Shown in pieces: positions 36,776 to 48,519 of a stretch of DNA of 64,000 nt. This stretch comes from Pollenia angustigena (lineage: Eukaryota > Arthropoda > Insecta > Diptera > Polleniidae). Below the pieces are notes generated by a model. It searched no databases. It was given only the letters and a program-made list of their open reading frames with translations, and was not told the DNA's origin. A program made the translations under genes and the position numbers. Numbering within the stretch: position 1 is the stretch's first letter; the number at the start of each line of letters is the position of its first letter. Location: positions 240,435,803 through 240,499,802 of the forward strand of contig OV884059.1 of the NCBI GenBank assembly GCA_930367215.1. The letters run 5' to 3'.

Positions 36776-37668
36776 CCGATCAATAGTTGCTTAGATCCTT
36801 AGTCTGCTATAGTGAAACAGACCAGAGTCTCTAGTGATAATCAATTATGCAACCCTTATACTGAGATTAGCTCACTATCCCACAAGCCTACCGAGTCATT
36901 CAAAGCAAAAAGTCACTAGGAAACCTATGCAACAAAGTCATTAACTATTCTAAACACACACACAATAACTGAAAAAACTAAAAATAATTATTTCACGATC
37001 AGTTTTATCTTTAATACGAAAACGCATAAGTAAAATTATCATTCCTAACAAAATTTTTAAAATCTTCAAGACGGAGACGTCCACGAAGAAATTTCACACC
37101 AACAACTTGTAAATCATCAATATGAATACGCACAAGCAAAAAAAAAAAAAAAGTCATAAACAAATATTCAAGACACGTACAAGTAAAATTTAACACCTGC
37201 CACTATAAACAAAAAAAAAAATTTTCCCACAAATTCTTATGCACAAGTAAAATTTTCATCCCTCACAAAATTTACTGGCTCCCAACTTTGTATGGAAAAT
37301 CATATTTGGAATCCCTACAGTATAAAAGGATTGGCTCCCAACTTTGTATGGAAAATCATATTTGGAATCCCTACAGTATAAAAGGATTGGCTCCCAACTT
37401 TGTATGGGAAATCATATTTGGAATCCCTACAGTATAAAAGGACTGGCTCCCAACTTTGTATGGAAAATCATATTTGGAACCGCTCTAGTATAAAAGGCCT
37501 CTATTTCTCAGAAGTAAATGCATGGCATTAGGGTGTTCACAGTTTGTGAATAACCAACATGATATGCACCCAACTTTTTATTAATGTTTACAGATCGTGA
37601 ACCCCCCTACTGGTATGCTCCCAACTTTGTATGAAAAAAGTGCCGTAGGAGCGGCATAAACACACTAC
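30484..37668. repeat. Right arm of the giant palindrome (uninterrupted)
   Basis: About 7,185 bp, reverse complement of 19764-30470 minus the LTR insertion. It includes the mirrored 56-bp tandem repeat near 37277-37500 and the AC tract at 36714-36773. No coding sequence. Confidence 0.9.
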
Positions 37669-37844
37669 TTACACAATAATAAATTTTTCGAAATGTAAGA
37701 AAACATTTTATAAGGAGTATTTTGCTGCACAAAATCATTTATAACTCTAACACTGTAATGCAAATGTGTGTAATGTAAATGCTATGTTGTTCAAAAAACA
37801 TCGTTAACATTAGATCGATATAACTACTAGTGTTTTAACCCTAG

Positions 37845-38083
37845 ATACACTTTCTTCTTCGTATTGACGAATACCGTTAAAAATAACTTATTTAACTCCG
37901 GAGTTTTTCACTGAAACTCTTCCAAATTTCATGTAGCTGTAAATATTGCTGATCTGCTGAAGTGTGTGGAAGTACGTGCTTATATGTTGTGTGTAAGTCT
38001 GATTTTTCGTTGATTGTTTTCGTCGCTCTGACGATGGAAGTGTGAGAAATTTTGCCTTTTAGTATATTTTTTAACCTTTTTTT
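37845..38083. repeat. Fragment of the TAGATACACTTTCTTC family
   Basis: CCCTAGATACACTTTCTTCT at about 37850 matches the left end of the complete element beginning at 38084; only this end is evident. Confidence 0.55.
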
Positions 38084-38310
38084 ACCCTAGATACACTTTC
38101 TTCGTCGTATTGACGAAAAAAACCTTGGCTTGCTTTTGTTGTGTTTTTAGTATTAAGTTTTGAAGTTAACTATAGTATACTATTTAGAATGAATCAAAAC
38201 TTAAGTATTTTATAAACTAAACAAAAATTTTCGTGTTTCCTTATATTGGGTGGGTTTGAGGATAGATCATAAACGGACTTCGTCGATTCGACGAAGAAAG
38301 TGTGTAGTGT
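38084..38310. mobile_element. Small TIR element, about 227 bp
   Basis: ACCCTAGATACACTTTCTTC, followed by GTCGTATTGACG, pairs with the inverse at 38283-38310 with a few mismatches. Non-coding MITE-like copy. Confidence 0.6.
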
Positions 38311-38489
38311 ATTAAAAATAAGAAAGTGTATTTAAGAAAAATATACTGTGAGGGTACTTTTGGAACACACTTATGTATATAGTTACATACATTTGATTGA
38401 TTTTAAGATTTTCCATTGATTTAACATCAAATTTTTTGTTAAAATTATATAGTATTACCGAATGTCTAACAAATATTAAAGGAATATAT

Positions 38490-38750
38490 TGCAAATTGAC
38501 TTAAATATCTATATATAAATCGGCTAAGATAAAACAGTTAAGAACACTTTCCTCCTCTGTATGTCAACCGATTTGAACAAAATATACACCATTTGAAAGA
38601 TATTTACTTACAGAAGTTCACAGTATATATTTTATTAAAATCTGTTCAATAATATCAGAGTTATAAGCGTTCAAATTTGCTACTAACACAAACACAAAAA
38701 ATTTGTTTTTTATTTCAATTATAAAAAAAAAAAAAATAGGGTGTCAATTA
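38490..38750. other. Possible repeat fragment
   Basis: The phrases TATATATAAATCGGCTAAG and TCAACCGATTTGAACAAAAT have the look of dispersed-repeat sequence, but I see no second copy in the window. Confidence 0.25.
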
Positions 38751-39009
38751 TTCGACATTTTTTAGAAACCGGTGTTCGAATATTTCGACTATATGCTTTT
38801 TGTTTTTCCTTTGGTATGTTTTGAATTTTTGTTAATATTCGACCTATAAAGAAAAAATTAAAAATGCTTGGTCCTGGGGGAATAAAGACATGTAAGGGGA
38901 GCTTTTTGGTACTTTTTCGTTCAACATCTGGTACATTGATTAATTTTCGTTAATATTAGACATAGAAAAACAAAATTAAACATCCAATGTCCTGAGTGAC
39001 AATCTATTA

Positions 39010-40761
39010 AGGAGATTTGTATACCCTCCACCACAGTTAGTTGTGAAGAGGGTATATTAAGATTGTCATTCCATGTGAAACTTTTTTATTATTCATCTCA
39101 GACCCTATAAAGTATATATATTCTGGGTCCTTGAGTTATTTTAAGTCGATTTAGTCATGACCGTCCGTCTGTCCGTCTGTTGAAAACTCGCTCACTTGCG
39201 AAAAACTCAAAAGAAATAAACAAACTTGTTGTCAAATTGCTTGTAGTTATCCTAAGCAGTTTGGGATTGAAATCCAGCAAAATCGGTTCAATAGGATCTG
39301 AGCTATGAATCAAAATGTGGAACCACCACCTAAAAAAAAATTGATAATTTTGTTACAAAAACTAACATAAATGGTGGAAAAATGCACAGAATGATATAAG
39401 ATTTCGCAACACTTTGTTTTATTTAACTGGAAATCACGCTGTTAAATTTCTTCAAGATCCGTCCATGATTTACCCTAGGCCCCATATAAGCCCTACTCCC
39501 GGAAAACAGTATAGTAAGCCTAAAACCCTAACTAACAATGCTATCATAACAAATTTTTGCACGTCACAGTTAAATAGGACTAGAAATGAAACTATTCAGG
39601 TTCTTGAAGATTGGTCCATAATTAACCATAGGCCCCATATAAAACCTACTTCCAGAAAACAGTTTAGTACGCCTAAATCCGTAAAAAATAATGCTATCCT
39701 AACAAAATTTGGTACATCAAAATTTTTTAGAACTAAAAATAAGACTGTCAAATTTCGTGAAAATCTGTCCATAATTTCCCACAGGCCCCATATAAACCTT
39801 ACTCCCGCAAACAGCTTAGTACGCCTAAAAACGTAAAAAAGAATGCTATCATAACTAAATTTGGTACATCACAGTTTTATTGAACGAGAAATAATAATTT
39901 AAAATTTTGTGAAGAATGGTCCATCATTTACCATAGGCCCCATATAAAACTTACTCCCGGAAAACAGCTTAGGAAACCTAAATACGTAAAAAATAATGCT
40001 ACCATAACAAAATTAGGAACATATAAGTTTTACAGGACTAGAAATAAGACTGTGAAATTTCGTGAAGATCAGTTTATAATTTACCCTAAGACCCATATAA
40101 ACCTTACTCCCGGAAAACAGCTTAGTACGCCTAAAAACGTCAAAAATAACGCTATCATAACAAAATTTGATACGTAACAGTTTTATAGAACTAGAAATGA
40201 CACTGTGAAATTTGGTGAAGATCGGTGCATAACTTACCATAGGCCTCATATAAAGCCCACTCTGGTAAAATAATTAAATACGCGGTAAACTTTCTTCCAG
40301 TTTAGCTTCATATGGCCAGAAAAAATGTTATGCAATTTTGTGATATACGGTCCATAATTTTCCTTAGATTCCATTTTAGCAGCCTTCTGAAATTTACTGC
40401 AAACGCTTAAACTAATTGTACCGCTGTATTGAAATGTATGTTTTTTAATACCAGAAATCGTTCTGCAGAATTTGGGATGATTGGTTCATAGCTTACCATG
40501 GCTTTTATATACTTTGTTCTCTTGAAAATCATTTAAGTTCATCTTAAACTGATATTCTACTCAAACTTTTTAAAATTGATTCTGATTGTCGATCAATAAT
40601 TTTATATAGGTCTAAACTGCAACAAATTTTAATGCAGATGTCTGTTTTTACAAAGATTATAATAATAAATAGACATCATACAGATATTACTCCTAAAACA
40701 TTCGATGTGTCGGTGGAGGGTATCAAAGATTCGGCACAGCCGAATATAGCACTCTAACTTG
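39010..40761. mobile_element. DINE-1/Helentron-like element, about 1.75 kb
   Basis: It starts TATACCCTCCACCACAG, includes TATATTCTGGGTCCTTGAG and GTCCGTCTGTCCGTCTG, then six 153-bp tandem units, then a unique 3' part shared with 2190-2778. It ends GGTGGAGGGTATC ... TCGGCACAGCCGA ... CTCTAACTTG. The central tandem block of about 150-bp units and a hairpin about 20 bp from the end are known DINE-1 traits. Non-coding. Confidence 0.7.
39417..40255. repeat. 153-bp tandem repeat, 6 copies
   Basis: The marker GGCCCCATATAA recurs at 39478, 39631, 39784, 39936, 40089 and 40242, a period of 152-153 bp, with about 10-20% divergence between units. The 140-codon open frame over the first units follows from the repeat length being divisible by three. 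Confidence 0.9.
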
Positions 40762-41290
40762 TTTTAATACTTTTTGTTATATCAATTCTGATTATATTGA
40801 AATTATAAAATTAAATTAACTCACGTGGAAGTTAAAATACGAACCGGAGGTTGGTCCCTCGTAAAATCGATCCACTAAGACGGGAAAAATGCTCCAAACA
40901 TGTAAATTCATATACACATAGAGGTAATATGTTTTCTTCTTATGAACATGAAAATGTATGGTCGAATTTTGACCATTAGGTAAACACTAGTTTTTTTAAA
41001 ATCGTATAATAATATGAATTTTTTGTAATGTATATTAAAGATATAATAATAAAGTTATTATTTAATATATAACAAATAATACAAAAAGTGGCGAATAAAG
41101 CTACAAAGTAATGAATTCTTGAAGCCATTAAAAGTAGGATTGTAAGACAAGTTTTTGCTGGGCACCTGAGCCTGGGTGGGACCACTTGTATTTTGTATGG
41201 TTTTTTGTGGCTGTCGCAAAAACATACACTAACGTACTCCAGGGCCTGGCTGGGACAACTTTGATTTGTATGGAGTTTTTTTTTAGCTAT

Positions 41291-41490
41291 CAGGGGTGTT
41301 CTGGAAATGGAAAACGCAGTAATTTTAAACGTCGTTTTTTAATACGATTTCTGTAATAAAAGAGTTTTATGACAAATACTATGCAAATATTTCTCTATTA
41401 AACAGAATTTTAAAAATTAGATAAAAAGTGTATTAAAAACAACTTCCAAATTCTTGCGTGTTGCGTTTTTATTTCCAGAACAACCCCCTA
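41291..41490. mobile_element. MITE-like element, about 200 bp
   Basis: CAGGGGTGTTCTGGAAATGG pairs with the inverse of TTTCCAGAACAACCCCCTA at the right end. Non-coding. Confidence 0.65.
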
Positions 41491-41719
41491 TATCAAGAAC
41501 ATTTCGTTGCCAAGTAGAATAATTCTTCTAAATAAAAGTAAATAAAGATTTTTTATTGTGTTGCGTATGCTTTTTGATACGTTTTGTTTTGATTTTATTT
41601 ACTACAGTACATATGTAATACGGCAGGGCCTGGGCAGGCCCAGTTGAATAGGTACAATATGCACAAAATGTTCATTAGGCCAATTGCCATCCGGGTATAA
41701 ATGAATATTACATGTCGAT

Positions 41720-42600
41720 TTATTTCAAAAAGTGAATTAATAAAATTTTGGATTTAAAACCATCTTTATGGTCATCATGTAAATAAAAACTTTTTATCTT
41801 CCCTAGGGGGAACATTATGGAACATAAAGCATCTTCCTGTATAAGTTGACGTTTAAATCCATTAAGAAGACATGAAAATTCATTGAAATATTGTTGGACG
41901 ACTGTTTTTTGGGTGAAGGTTTTATCAACATGGAAATAATTTCCAATAAAACTGCAATACGTCCATGATTCACAAGTTTTTAAAGCGAAACTGTAGTATT
42001 CATTTGTCAAAGGCAGTAGATGTTGCCTTAGTAAAATACATTGCATTTTGTTCACAAATATACATACGTTTACAAAACGGACCATTTCGAAAGGTAATGG
42101 GAAATATCTTTCGGCCACATTTGTCCCTTCGACATTTTCGACAGCTTTTATAGCTTTTTTTATAAGTTCGTAATCTGGGGAAATATTTAGAAGTTGATTT
42201 ATTAGACATTAAGAGGTACAATTTGGTTGCAATTTCATTTCAACATAACAATAAGACTTTAAATGATGTTTAATTTGTTTAAAAAGTCCTCTTGTCTTTG
42301 GCGTACTTTGATGGAAAGTGTTTCCAAAACCTGTTTTTGATTTACGATTTTATAGGGATCAATGCAAACATCAAAAAGTATTGGATTATTTTGTTGTGGT
42401 AAAAACTGTGTTGGACGTTCGGCTGGGACTATTGCAACGGTGTCTGATATGTGTTCAATAGTAGTTTCTAAAGGTAAGAGAGATTTTGGATATTAAATTT
42501 TTCTGAAGGGTTGTTACTTTTCCAGTTTTTGGGACATATTGCTAAGCGGATGGACCATTTGAGGCGCAGCCACGGTCAACACTTGCATGAAATAATCTTC
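41720..42600 (-). pseudogene. Broken coding remnant, family not recognised
   Basis: Three minus-strand segments look protein-coding by composition. Segment 1, about 42600-42515, gives FEDYFMQVLTVAAPQMVHPL. Segment 2, about 42467-42259, includes ERPTQFLPQQNNPILFDV and ends in TAA; it follows a plausible acceptor TTACCTTTAG. Segment 3, about 42176-41720, follows CCCCAG and includes DYELIKKAIKAVENVEGTN and AERYFPLPFEMVRFVNV, ending in a stop. The segments do not join in one frame with the splice sites I can see, so it is either a degraded multi-exon gene or the ends of two genes. I do not recognise the protein. Confidence 0.4.
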
Positions 42601-42775
42601 AAACATTAAATTATATGGACCGTACTATCGATTCAAATAAAGATTTCATGCATTTCTCTGAATATTATGTGCTTTTTTTTAAACTTTCCTATAGCTCTTA
42701 AAAAATCGCCCGATATAAACATCCAGAGAAAAAACAACAAAACAACATTTTTTTAATAAATTAGAATTATATTAA

Positions 42776-42915
42776 AAGAAAATAAATTTAAATGGAAAAT
42801 AAGGCCATGTATGGCTTTATTTCACTCCTAACATGGCAATAAAGCCATACGGCCTTATTACTCAATCCAATGAGAAATAAGGCCATATGGCTTTATTTCC
42901 TATGGCTTTATTGCA
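42776..42915. repeat. Cluster of AATAAGGCCAT palindromes
   Basis: AAATAAGGCCATGTATGGCT, AATAAAGCCATACGGCCTTA and AATAAGGCCATATGGCTTTA follow one another in both orientations within 140 bp. Each can form a hairpin on its own, and they can pair with one another. Confidence 0.7.
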
Positions 42916-44852
42916 CGGCGACTTTTTCTTTCTGTGTAGGGGCCAGGTGAAATAATAACCCGAATTGGCCCTTTTTACATTAAAAACTTGTTGAGTAGTC
43001 TTTCGCGAAATCGTCTTCGATCCAGGAGATAGTTTTTTAAAGATTATTTAGATGTGTTGCGAATTGAGTGAAAAAATTAAACTATACCTCATCTGTTTTG
43101 ATGGGTGGGCATAAAAAAAAAAAAAATTGTGTGTGACCATGTTTTAATATGCAGAAAATATGTGAGTCTGAAGTAGATATCAAAATAAAAGCAGGAAAAG
43201 GCTTTGAAAAAAATCACATTTTCTGTGCTTATCAGTTATTGCAAAGAATTAAAAAGTATTTATTTAAGTCAGCTCCTTTGGTAGATTGCGATTAACTCTT
43301 AGAATGGATTTTTGAGGTCTAAGTTAAACTTAGTTAAGTTAATCTGAAATCAGATTTGTGCCGTCAGTGTCAAGTTTGCTTAAAATATTGGTCTTTATTG
43401 AAATAATGAAAATAAAGCGCATTTTGATGGAAAATCTGAGTTTTAGACTACGTTAAACTAAGTTTAAAATTAATCCACATCTCAAAAACCCGGCCCAAGA
43501 CTCCCAAGTAATCATTAAATATATAAAACCATACTTTAGTTTTAAAATATATTGTCATAATTGCAAAAAAACTGCGAACTACGTAAACGATTGTCCTAGA
43601 AAATAACATTTGTATCATTGTACAAGGTTTTACCTAGTTCTCATATTATAACATATGTCGACGAGCTCATTCTCTATACTTAAGTTTTTATAAAATTTAT
43701 TTTTATTTTTTGTGCTACTGTTCTTATTTCTCTCATTTCTTATGCAAATAGCATTTGTTCATCTTGTTCTTTTTTTTTTTTTTGCTGCAAATTGACTTAA
43801 AGTTGGTTACACAAAAATGTCATTATTGTACGTTGTTTAAATATTCTTAAAACCTCATTTATATGGTATTACTTTTTCATTCATTGTTTTTTTTTACATA
43901 ATTTTAGTTTACAAGTTTTTCACATTACATATGAAAATATTTTAAAACTGCCCAAAAATGTGCAGGTATATAAAATGGACGTAAACTAGGATTTTGAAGA
44001 ATAATTCCAGAAAATATGTCTTTTGGGCAGTTAAGTCAAAGTGCAATTAACTTAAATTTTTTGTATGAAAATAATTTTAAAATGCCAAAAATTTGGAGAT
44101 TTATGGTTGTTAAGTTAATTTGGTTCTATACCATCAAATTTTCTAAGAAGATTTATAAAGTTTTTAAACAAATGTTATTTAAGAGTAACATCAGCATCTA
44201 CTTTAGATTAAGATTTGTCTTAGGATCAACTTTAATTTACAATCGCAAAATTGTATCGTGCCATAGCAGCTGTGTTTTGCTAATTTAGCCGTTTAATGGC
44301 TTGATTTAGCAATTTTTCATCGCGTTAAGCGATAAAAAAAATTAATATTACCATTTGATATTTTTAAGCATAAACGTGGAACAAGTTATTTACTTATAAG
44401 TAGATTCATAAAACTGCCATAAGTCACTGCATTAAATCTTAAGGTTGTGTGATATCAAACCCCTTTTATGTCGGAAAAAGTACGTTTTAATAAACAAAAT
44501 AAAAAAGTTATATTTAAAAATATAAAAAAGTACGTTGTGTTTAACAAACTAGATAAACCCTGCGGGAAATTTGGGTCAATTAACGAAGAGAACCAGTCTT
44601 GGGATTTGTGAAAACAGAATATGTACAAAAAGGAAGAACTCAAGACCAGTGAAAAGAGAACTAATCATTTAACTGGTTTTTTGAGAACGAAAAAATAGAA
44701 AATGTTTTAAATTACTTTAAGCGCATTTTTAATTTATGAGGACGGTTTTTGTAACCGGTACAGTATTCACCGGTGGTGTGACATATTTTTTAAAAATTGG
44801 ATCTTAAATTTAAATCTATGGCTATTTTGTTGAAATAATACCTACACTCATA
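42916..44852. other. AT-rich non-coding stretch
   Basis: No gene recognised. The 90-codon frame at 44016-44288 has no recognisable domain and no splice context. Confidence 0.5.
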
Positions 44853-44854
44853 AA

Positions 44855-45228
44855 ATTATTACAGTAACTGATTGTAGGTTATTAAATTCGTTTTCGGTAC
44901 TGTTAAAATTGAATAAAAATATAGTTATTTTACGAATAAATTTATTTTTCAACATTTATGTTTGTTATTAAAAAAACAAACTACCAAAAAATAATGTTTT
45001 CCGTATTTTTTTTTGTTAATTTGTTTGATTTTTATCGGTTAAAATATATTTTTTAAAAGTAAAAACTATTCAATTTTAACGAATATGATGTTCAATAAAT
45101 AAAAAACTTAGAAATTACTGAAAAAATCATTTGTTTTAAATGAAATGTAAATGATCCGTTTTTTAAATGAATTTTAATTTGTTTCAAATGAATTTTCGTT
45201 TGAATTTAACTACATAATATTTTGAGTG
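44855..45228. mobile_element. MITE, 374 bp, CACTCA termini, TA target sites
   Basis: Left end CACTCATAAAATTATTACAG; right end TTTTGAGTG; TA on both sides (44853-44854, 45229-45230). The left subterminal ATTATTACAGTAACTGATTG is nearly the same as the inverted right end of 62439-63542, so both belong to one Tc1/mariner-type family. Confidence 0.8.
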
Positions 45229-45797
45229 TAGGACTTGCTTTGAAGTAACTAACAACACTAAACACGTTCATTGTGGCTGTTAGGTGTCAATTGACCCCGT
45301 CCAATGACAAACCCATGTAAAAGTGACAGGTCCCATTCATATAAAGTGTTTGAACTGGAATGGGTCCCTACCAGAGAACGGCTTTGTGCAATTGCAAAAT
45401 AATCGCATTAAATGAACAGCAACAAATACACTCGCTTGCGGTCATACAATCAAACTTGCGCAACCGCAAATATTCGCTGCTGGTTTGCAGTCATTCAAAT
45501 AATGCACATTGTGCTTGGTTATTTATACCATCGTTAGCTTGGTTTTTTAATAAAGATGTTTGTCTGTTAGGTGCGACAATGATTGTTTTGGCAAAGAAAA
45601 AAAAACAATACAAACAAAAAAGCCAGAAATCTAGCAATTATTACTCATGAAGACATTCAGCAGTAACTATGTACATATGTAGCACAAGAAAAAAAAAATT
45701 AAATGAAACTAAACGCACATATGTAGGTACCATCAATTTCCATAGAAACAGGCTGACTTTTTTTATCATCTTAAAAAGTATAGTATTTCTGTATGTA

Positions 45798-46165
45798 CTC
45801 TGCAAATAAAATTGGACCACGTGATCCATTTTGATAAAATGGAGTACTCCATGGACTGTTCCGATGTAATGCAAGCATGGACCATCTCATTGTGAAAAAG
45901 TGCTTGTAGTGAGACGACATGTCTTCGTTTTTTAACGACATGCTTTCGTTTTTAAACGACTTCAAAACTAATCCTCTTCAGTATACCATGGAATAGTTTT
46001 AAAACTACTCCTTAGTAGTCCAAAGGCTATATGGTCCTGCCCTAGGACATCGTAATGTTAAATAGACCATGTTTTTCCTCACGTTTGGGTTATTTTTGGA
46101 CTAGTCATGGTCCCTGTGGGCTACTCTTTACACGCGTGTTTGGACTGGTCCTATTATTTGCAGGG
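45798..46165 (-). mobile_element. MITE, CCCTGCAAATAA family, copy 1
   Basis: It runs from CTCTGCAAATAAAATTGG to CCTATTATTTGCAGGG with TA on each side. It is inverted relative to the copies at 53876 and 60410. Inside is a perfect 22-bp palindrome, in this copy interrupted only by small changes (GTTTTAAAACTACTCC). Confidence 0.8.
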
Positions 46166-47282
46166 TAGGTACAATGAATTCTTGTTATTGTTGTTTTTAT
46201 TGTTGTTAATTTTAACAAAGCGTCTCAACGAGTGGTTTATTGTTGTTAATGTAAACAAAGCGTCTCATCGAGTGGGCAATGACTACTTGAAAGCAAAAGT
46301 ATAAGAATGTGTGCCTTTTGAATTTACACAATTGTGTTATATTGCGTGCGCAACAAAAATGCAAAAAAAACATGCAAAAATCAAATGTGTACGAAACGAT
46401 GTAAAAATTACCAACGTTGAACTTAGTTTTGCAATGTAAATTTGAGCGTATGAATAAATCAAGAAAAATAGTGATTTTGCAGTTCTCTGATCCCTACCAC
46501 CAAAGACCCTCTAGGGAAATTATGGATTTTTGACATCAACGTCTACAAAAATTGTGAAAATATAATTAAAGACAGCAAAAAATTAATTGTCTCGATAATT
46601 TTAGTTTTGAGTTATTCAGAGATATTTCTAATGTTAAGTTTAGTTACTAAAAATTTATTAATATAATGAGAAAAATCTCTTATGCGCAATTTCTGTGTGG
46701 TAGATGCATTTTGCGTAATAAAAGTTTGTTAAGCCATTTTTAGCCGTTTCGAACTTAAAATTTAAGATGAAAATAAAAAAGTCATTTACAAAAGGCAATT
46801 CCACAAAGTGACGGGCGGGCATCGATCAATATGTTTTGAATCGATCTGCACACGCGGTCTAGAGGCAATATTTTTACATCAGTAAAAATGCAAAGTATCC
46901 GCCCCAACATTTTGTAGGGTATGAAATTAAAGAGAAAAAATTCTTAAATTTTATGCTTTTTGACTGTTCGTCTAATCCGTAAAATCTTATCAAACTTTGT
47001 ATATATTGAGAATTTGTATTCAAAGTAAAGTGGGATAATACCTTTCTATGCACCACGTATGTTTTGAATGTGTATAAGAAATGAATCGTTTGTCAGTTCA
47101 CTTTTTTTCTTTTCCTTATTTTCTTAAACAGTTTTTATTTAAGATTGAAAGGAAGGAACATTTATACACATCGTTACATTGTTGATATAATGATGATTGC
47201 ATATATACATTTTATTACTTTTCGTCTTTGTTTTCTCAAATGTAATTTCCTTATCCGTTTAAATGTTTACTTATGCAGAAAG
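46166..47282. other. Non-coding stretch
   Basis: TTGTTGTTAAT(G/T)T with AACAAAGCGTCTCA and CGAGTGG is present twice (46196-46232 and 46238-46276) as a 45-bp direct repeat. Nothing else recognised. Confidence 0.5.
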
Positions 47283-47530
47283 TCATTACTCAATAGTTGT
47301 GAAGAGGGTATACAAAGTTTGTCATTCTGTGTGAAAAGCATCTCAGACTCTATAAATATAGAATGGCGCTAGAAACATAATTTTTGCACAGGCCGTTACA
47401 ACCAAGTACTATAGTGCAAGAGTAGTGTTAACTCCTCATTTTCTTATAATAAGTAGTCTGTGGTTACCCCACTTCTGCGCTGATAGCCTCATATATTCTG
47501 AGTCCTTGAGTAATTTTTAGTTATTTTGAA
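47283..47530. repeat. DINE-like repeat fragment
   Basis: GTTGTGAAGAGGGTATACAA ... GTCATTCTGTGTGAAA ... ATCTCAGACTCTATAAATAT matches 39030-39115, and ATATTCTGAGTCCTTGAG matches 39118-39136, with an insertion between them. Confidence 0.65.
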
Positions 47531-48282
47531 GCTAGGGAAGTTTAGGGTAACTTAATATCTCACCTTAAAACTCGCATACAAAATTTGGGGATAAAACCTG
47601 CAAGACAACTGCAAAATGCACCTGAAACTTGCATTACTTATTCATTCACACATTTTATCCCCAAATAAACTCAAAAACTTTTAATAAAACATAAAATTTA
47701 TAGTTTTCTTGTAATTATTTGCTTGCCAAATAAAATTTTTTTCGTTGGAAAAATAAAATTTTTTAAGATAAGCTGAGCGTGTGATTGCCGTAAATGCTAA
47801 TAATGCAGTCTCAATTAAGAAGTAAAGTGTTCTTTTTCAAAACTTGGAGTTTTTAAACATTTTAATAGAGGACTATTTTACGATAATGGCATATTTAAAA
47901 GCATTTCATATACAGTTGTTTGTGTTTATCTGGTATATAAAAAAAACAACTTTATCAAGATATGAAAGAATTTGTGTTAAATATACAAAACTATTTTTGC
48001 TTGTGTTTTATTATTCTATTTTTGTTTGTGTATCCCAGGAGATTCTGTTATTGTACTGCAAAAGCATTTTGAATTTCCAGTACGTTAATTCTTGCCAATC
48101 ATTCGTTATTTGATTGAAGTGTTGCACAATTAGTGTTGGTTTGGAAAAATTGTGTATCTTTGCATTTATGCACAAAACAGTGTCATCTACCACTGCAAGA
48201 CTCATGTCATTTATTTGTGTTGTATACATATATTGAACATATGTACATTAGGGTGGCCGTTATTTTTTTTTTTTTTTTTTTA

Positions 48283-48519
48283 ACGACATGCTTCCGTTTT
48301 TAAACGACTTCAAAACTAATCCTCTTGTGTACACCATGGAGTAGTTTTAAAACTACTCCTTAGTGGTCCAAAGGTGGGTTATATGGTCCTCTCCTAGGAC
48401 ATCGTAATGTTAAATAGACCAGGTTTTTTCCATACGTTTGGGTTAGTTTTGGACTAGTCCTGGTCCCTTGTGGACTACTCTTTACACGCGTATTTGGACT
48501 GGTCCTATTATTTGCAGGG
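48283..48519 (-). mobile_element. MITE, CCCTGCAAATAA family, copy 2, truncated
   Basis: It has the right end CCTATTATTTGCAGGG and the central palindrome, but its left third is missing and replaced by a poly-T run at 48266-48282. Confidence 0.8.

Larger units (their letters stand above)
19764..37668. mobile_element. Giant palindromic (Foldback-like) element, 17.9 kb
   Basis: The left arm 19764-30470 and right arm 30484-37668 are reverse complements over about 7.2 kb, once the 3.5-kb LTR insertion in the left arm is removed. The ends are GTAGTGTGTTTATGCC and its inverse. Flanks are GTACACAA (19756-19763) and TTACACAA (37669-37676): seven exact bases, eight with one mismatch, as expected of a target duplication. 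Outside that, the flanks do not match. Arms differ mainly in homopolymer and microsatellite length; several short peptides read from one arm are identical to those from the other. The arms are non-coding and carry tandem repeats near the ends, as in Foldback and Galileo elements, though those are much smaller. No transposase inside, so it would have to be mobilised in trans. Superfamily unassigned. Confidence 0.8.

Noticed and set aside
19764..37668. Polinton/Maverick interpretation of the giant inverted repeat
   Set aside because: No polymerase, integrase or capsid genes, the ends do not start with AG, and the arms meet in the middle.
30484..37668. Sequencing or assembly fold-back artefact
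   Set aside because: The LTR insertion is in one arm only, microsatellites differ, and both outer ends share a short duplication with different flanking DNA. Not excluded without long reads.
39414..39836. 140-codon frame
   Set aside because: It crosses 153-bp tandem repeats of a non-coding element; openness follows from repeat length divisible by three.
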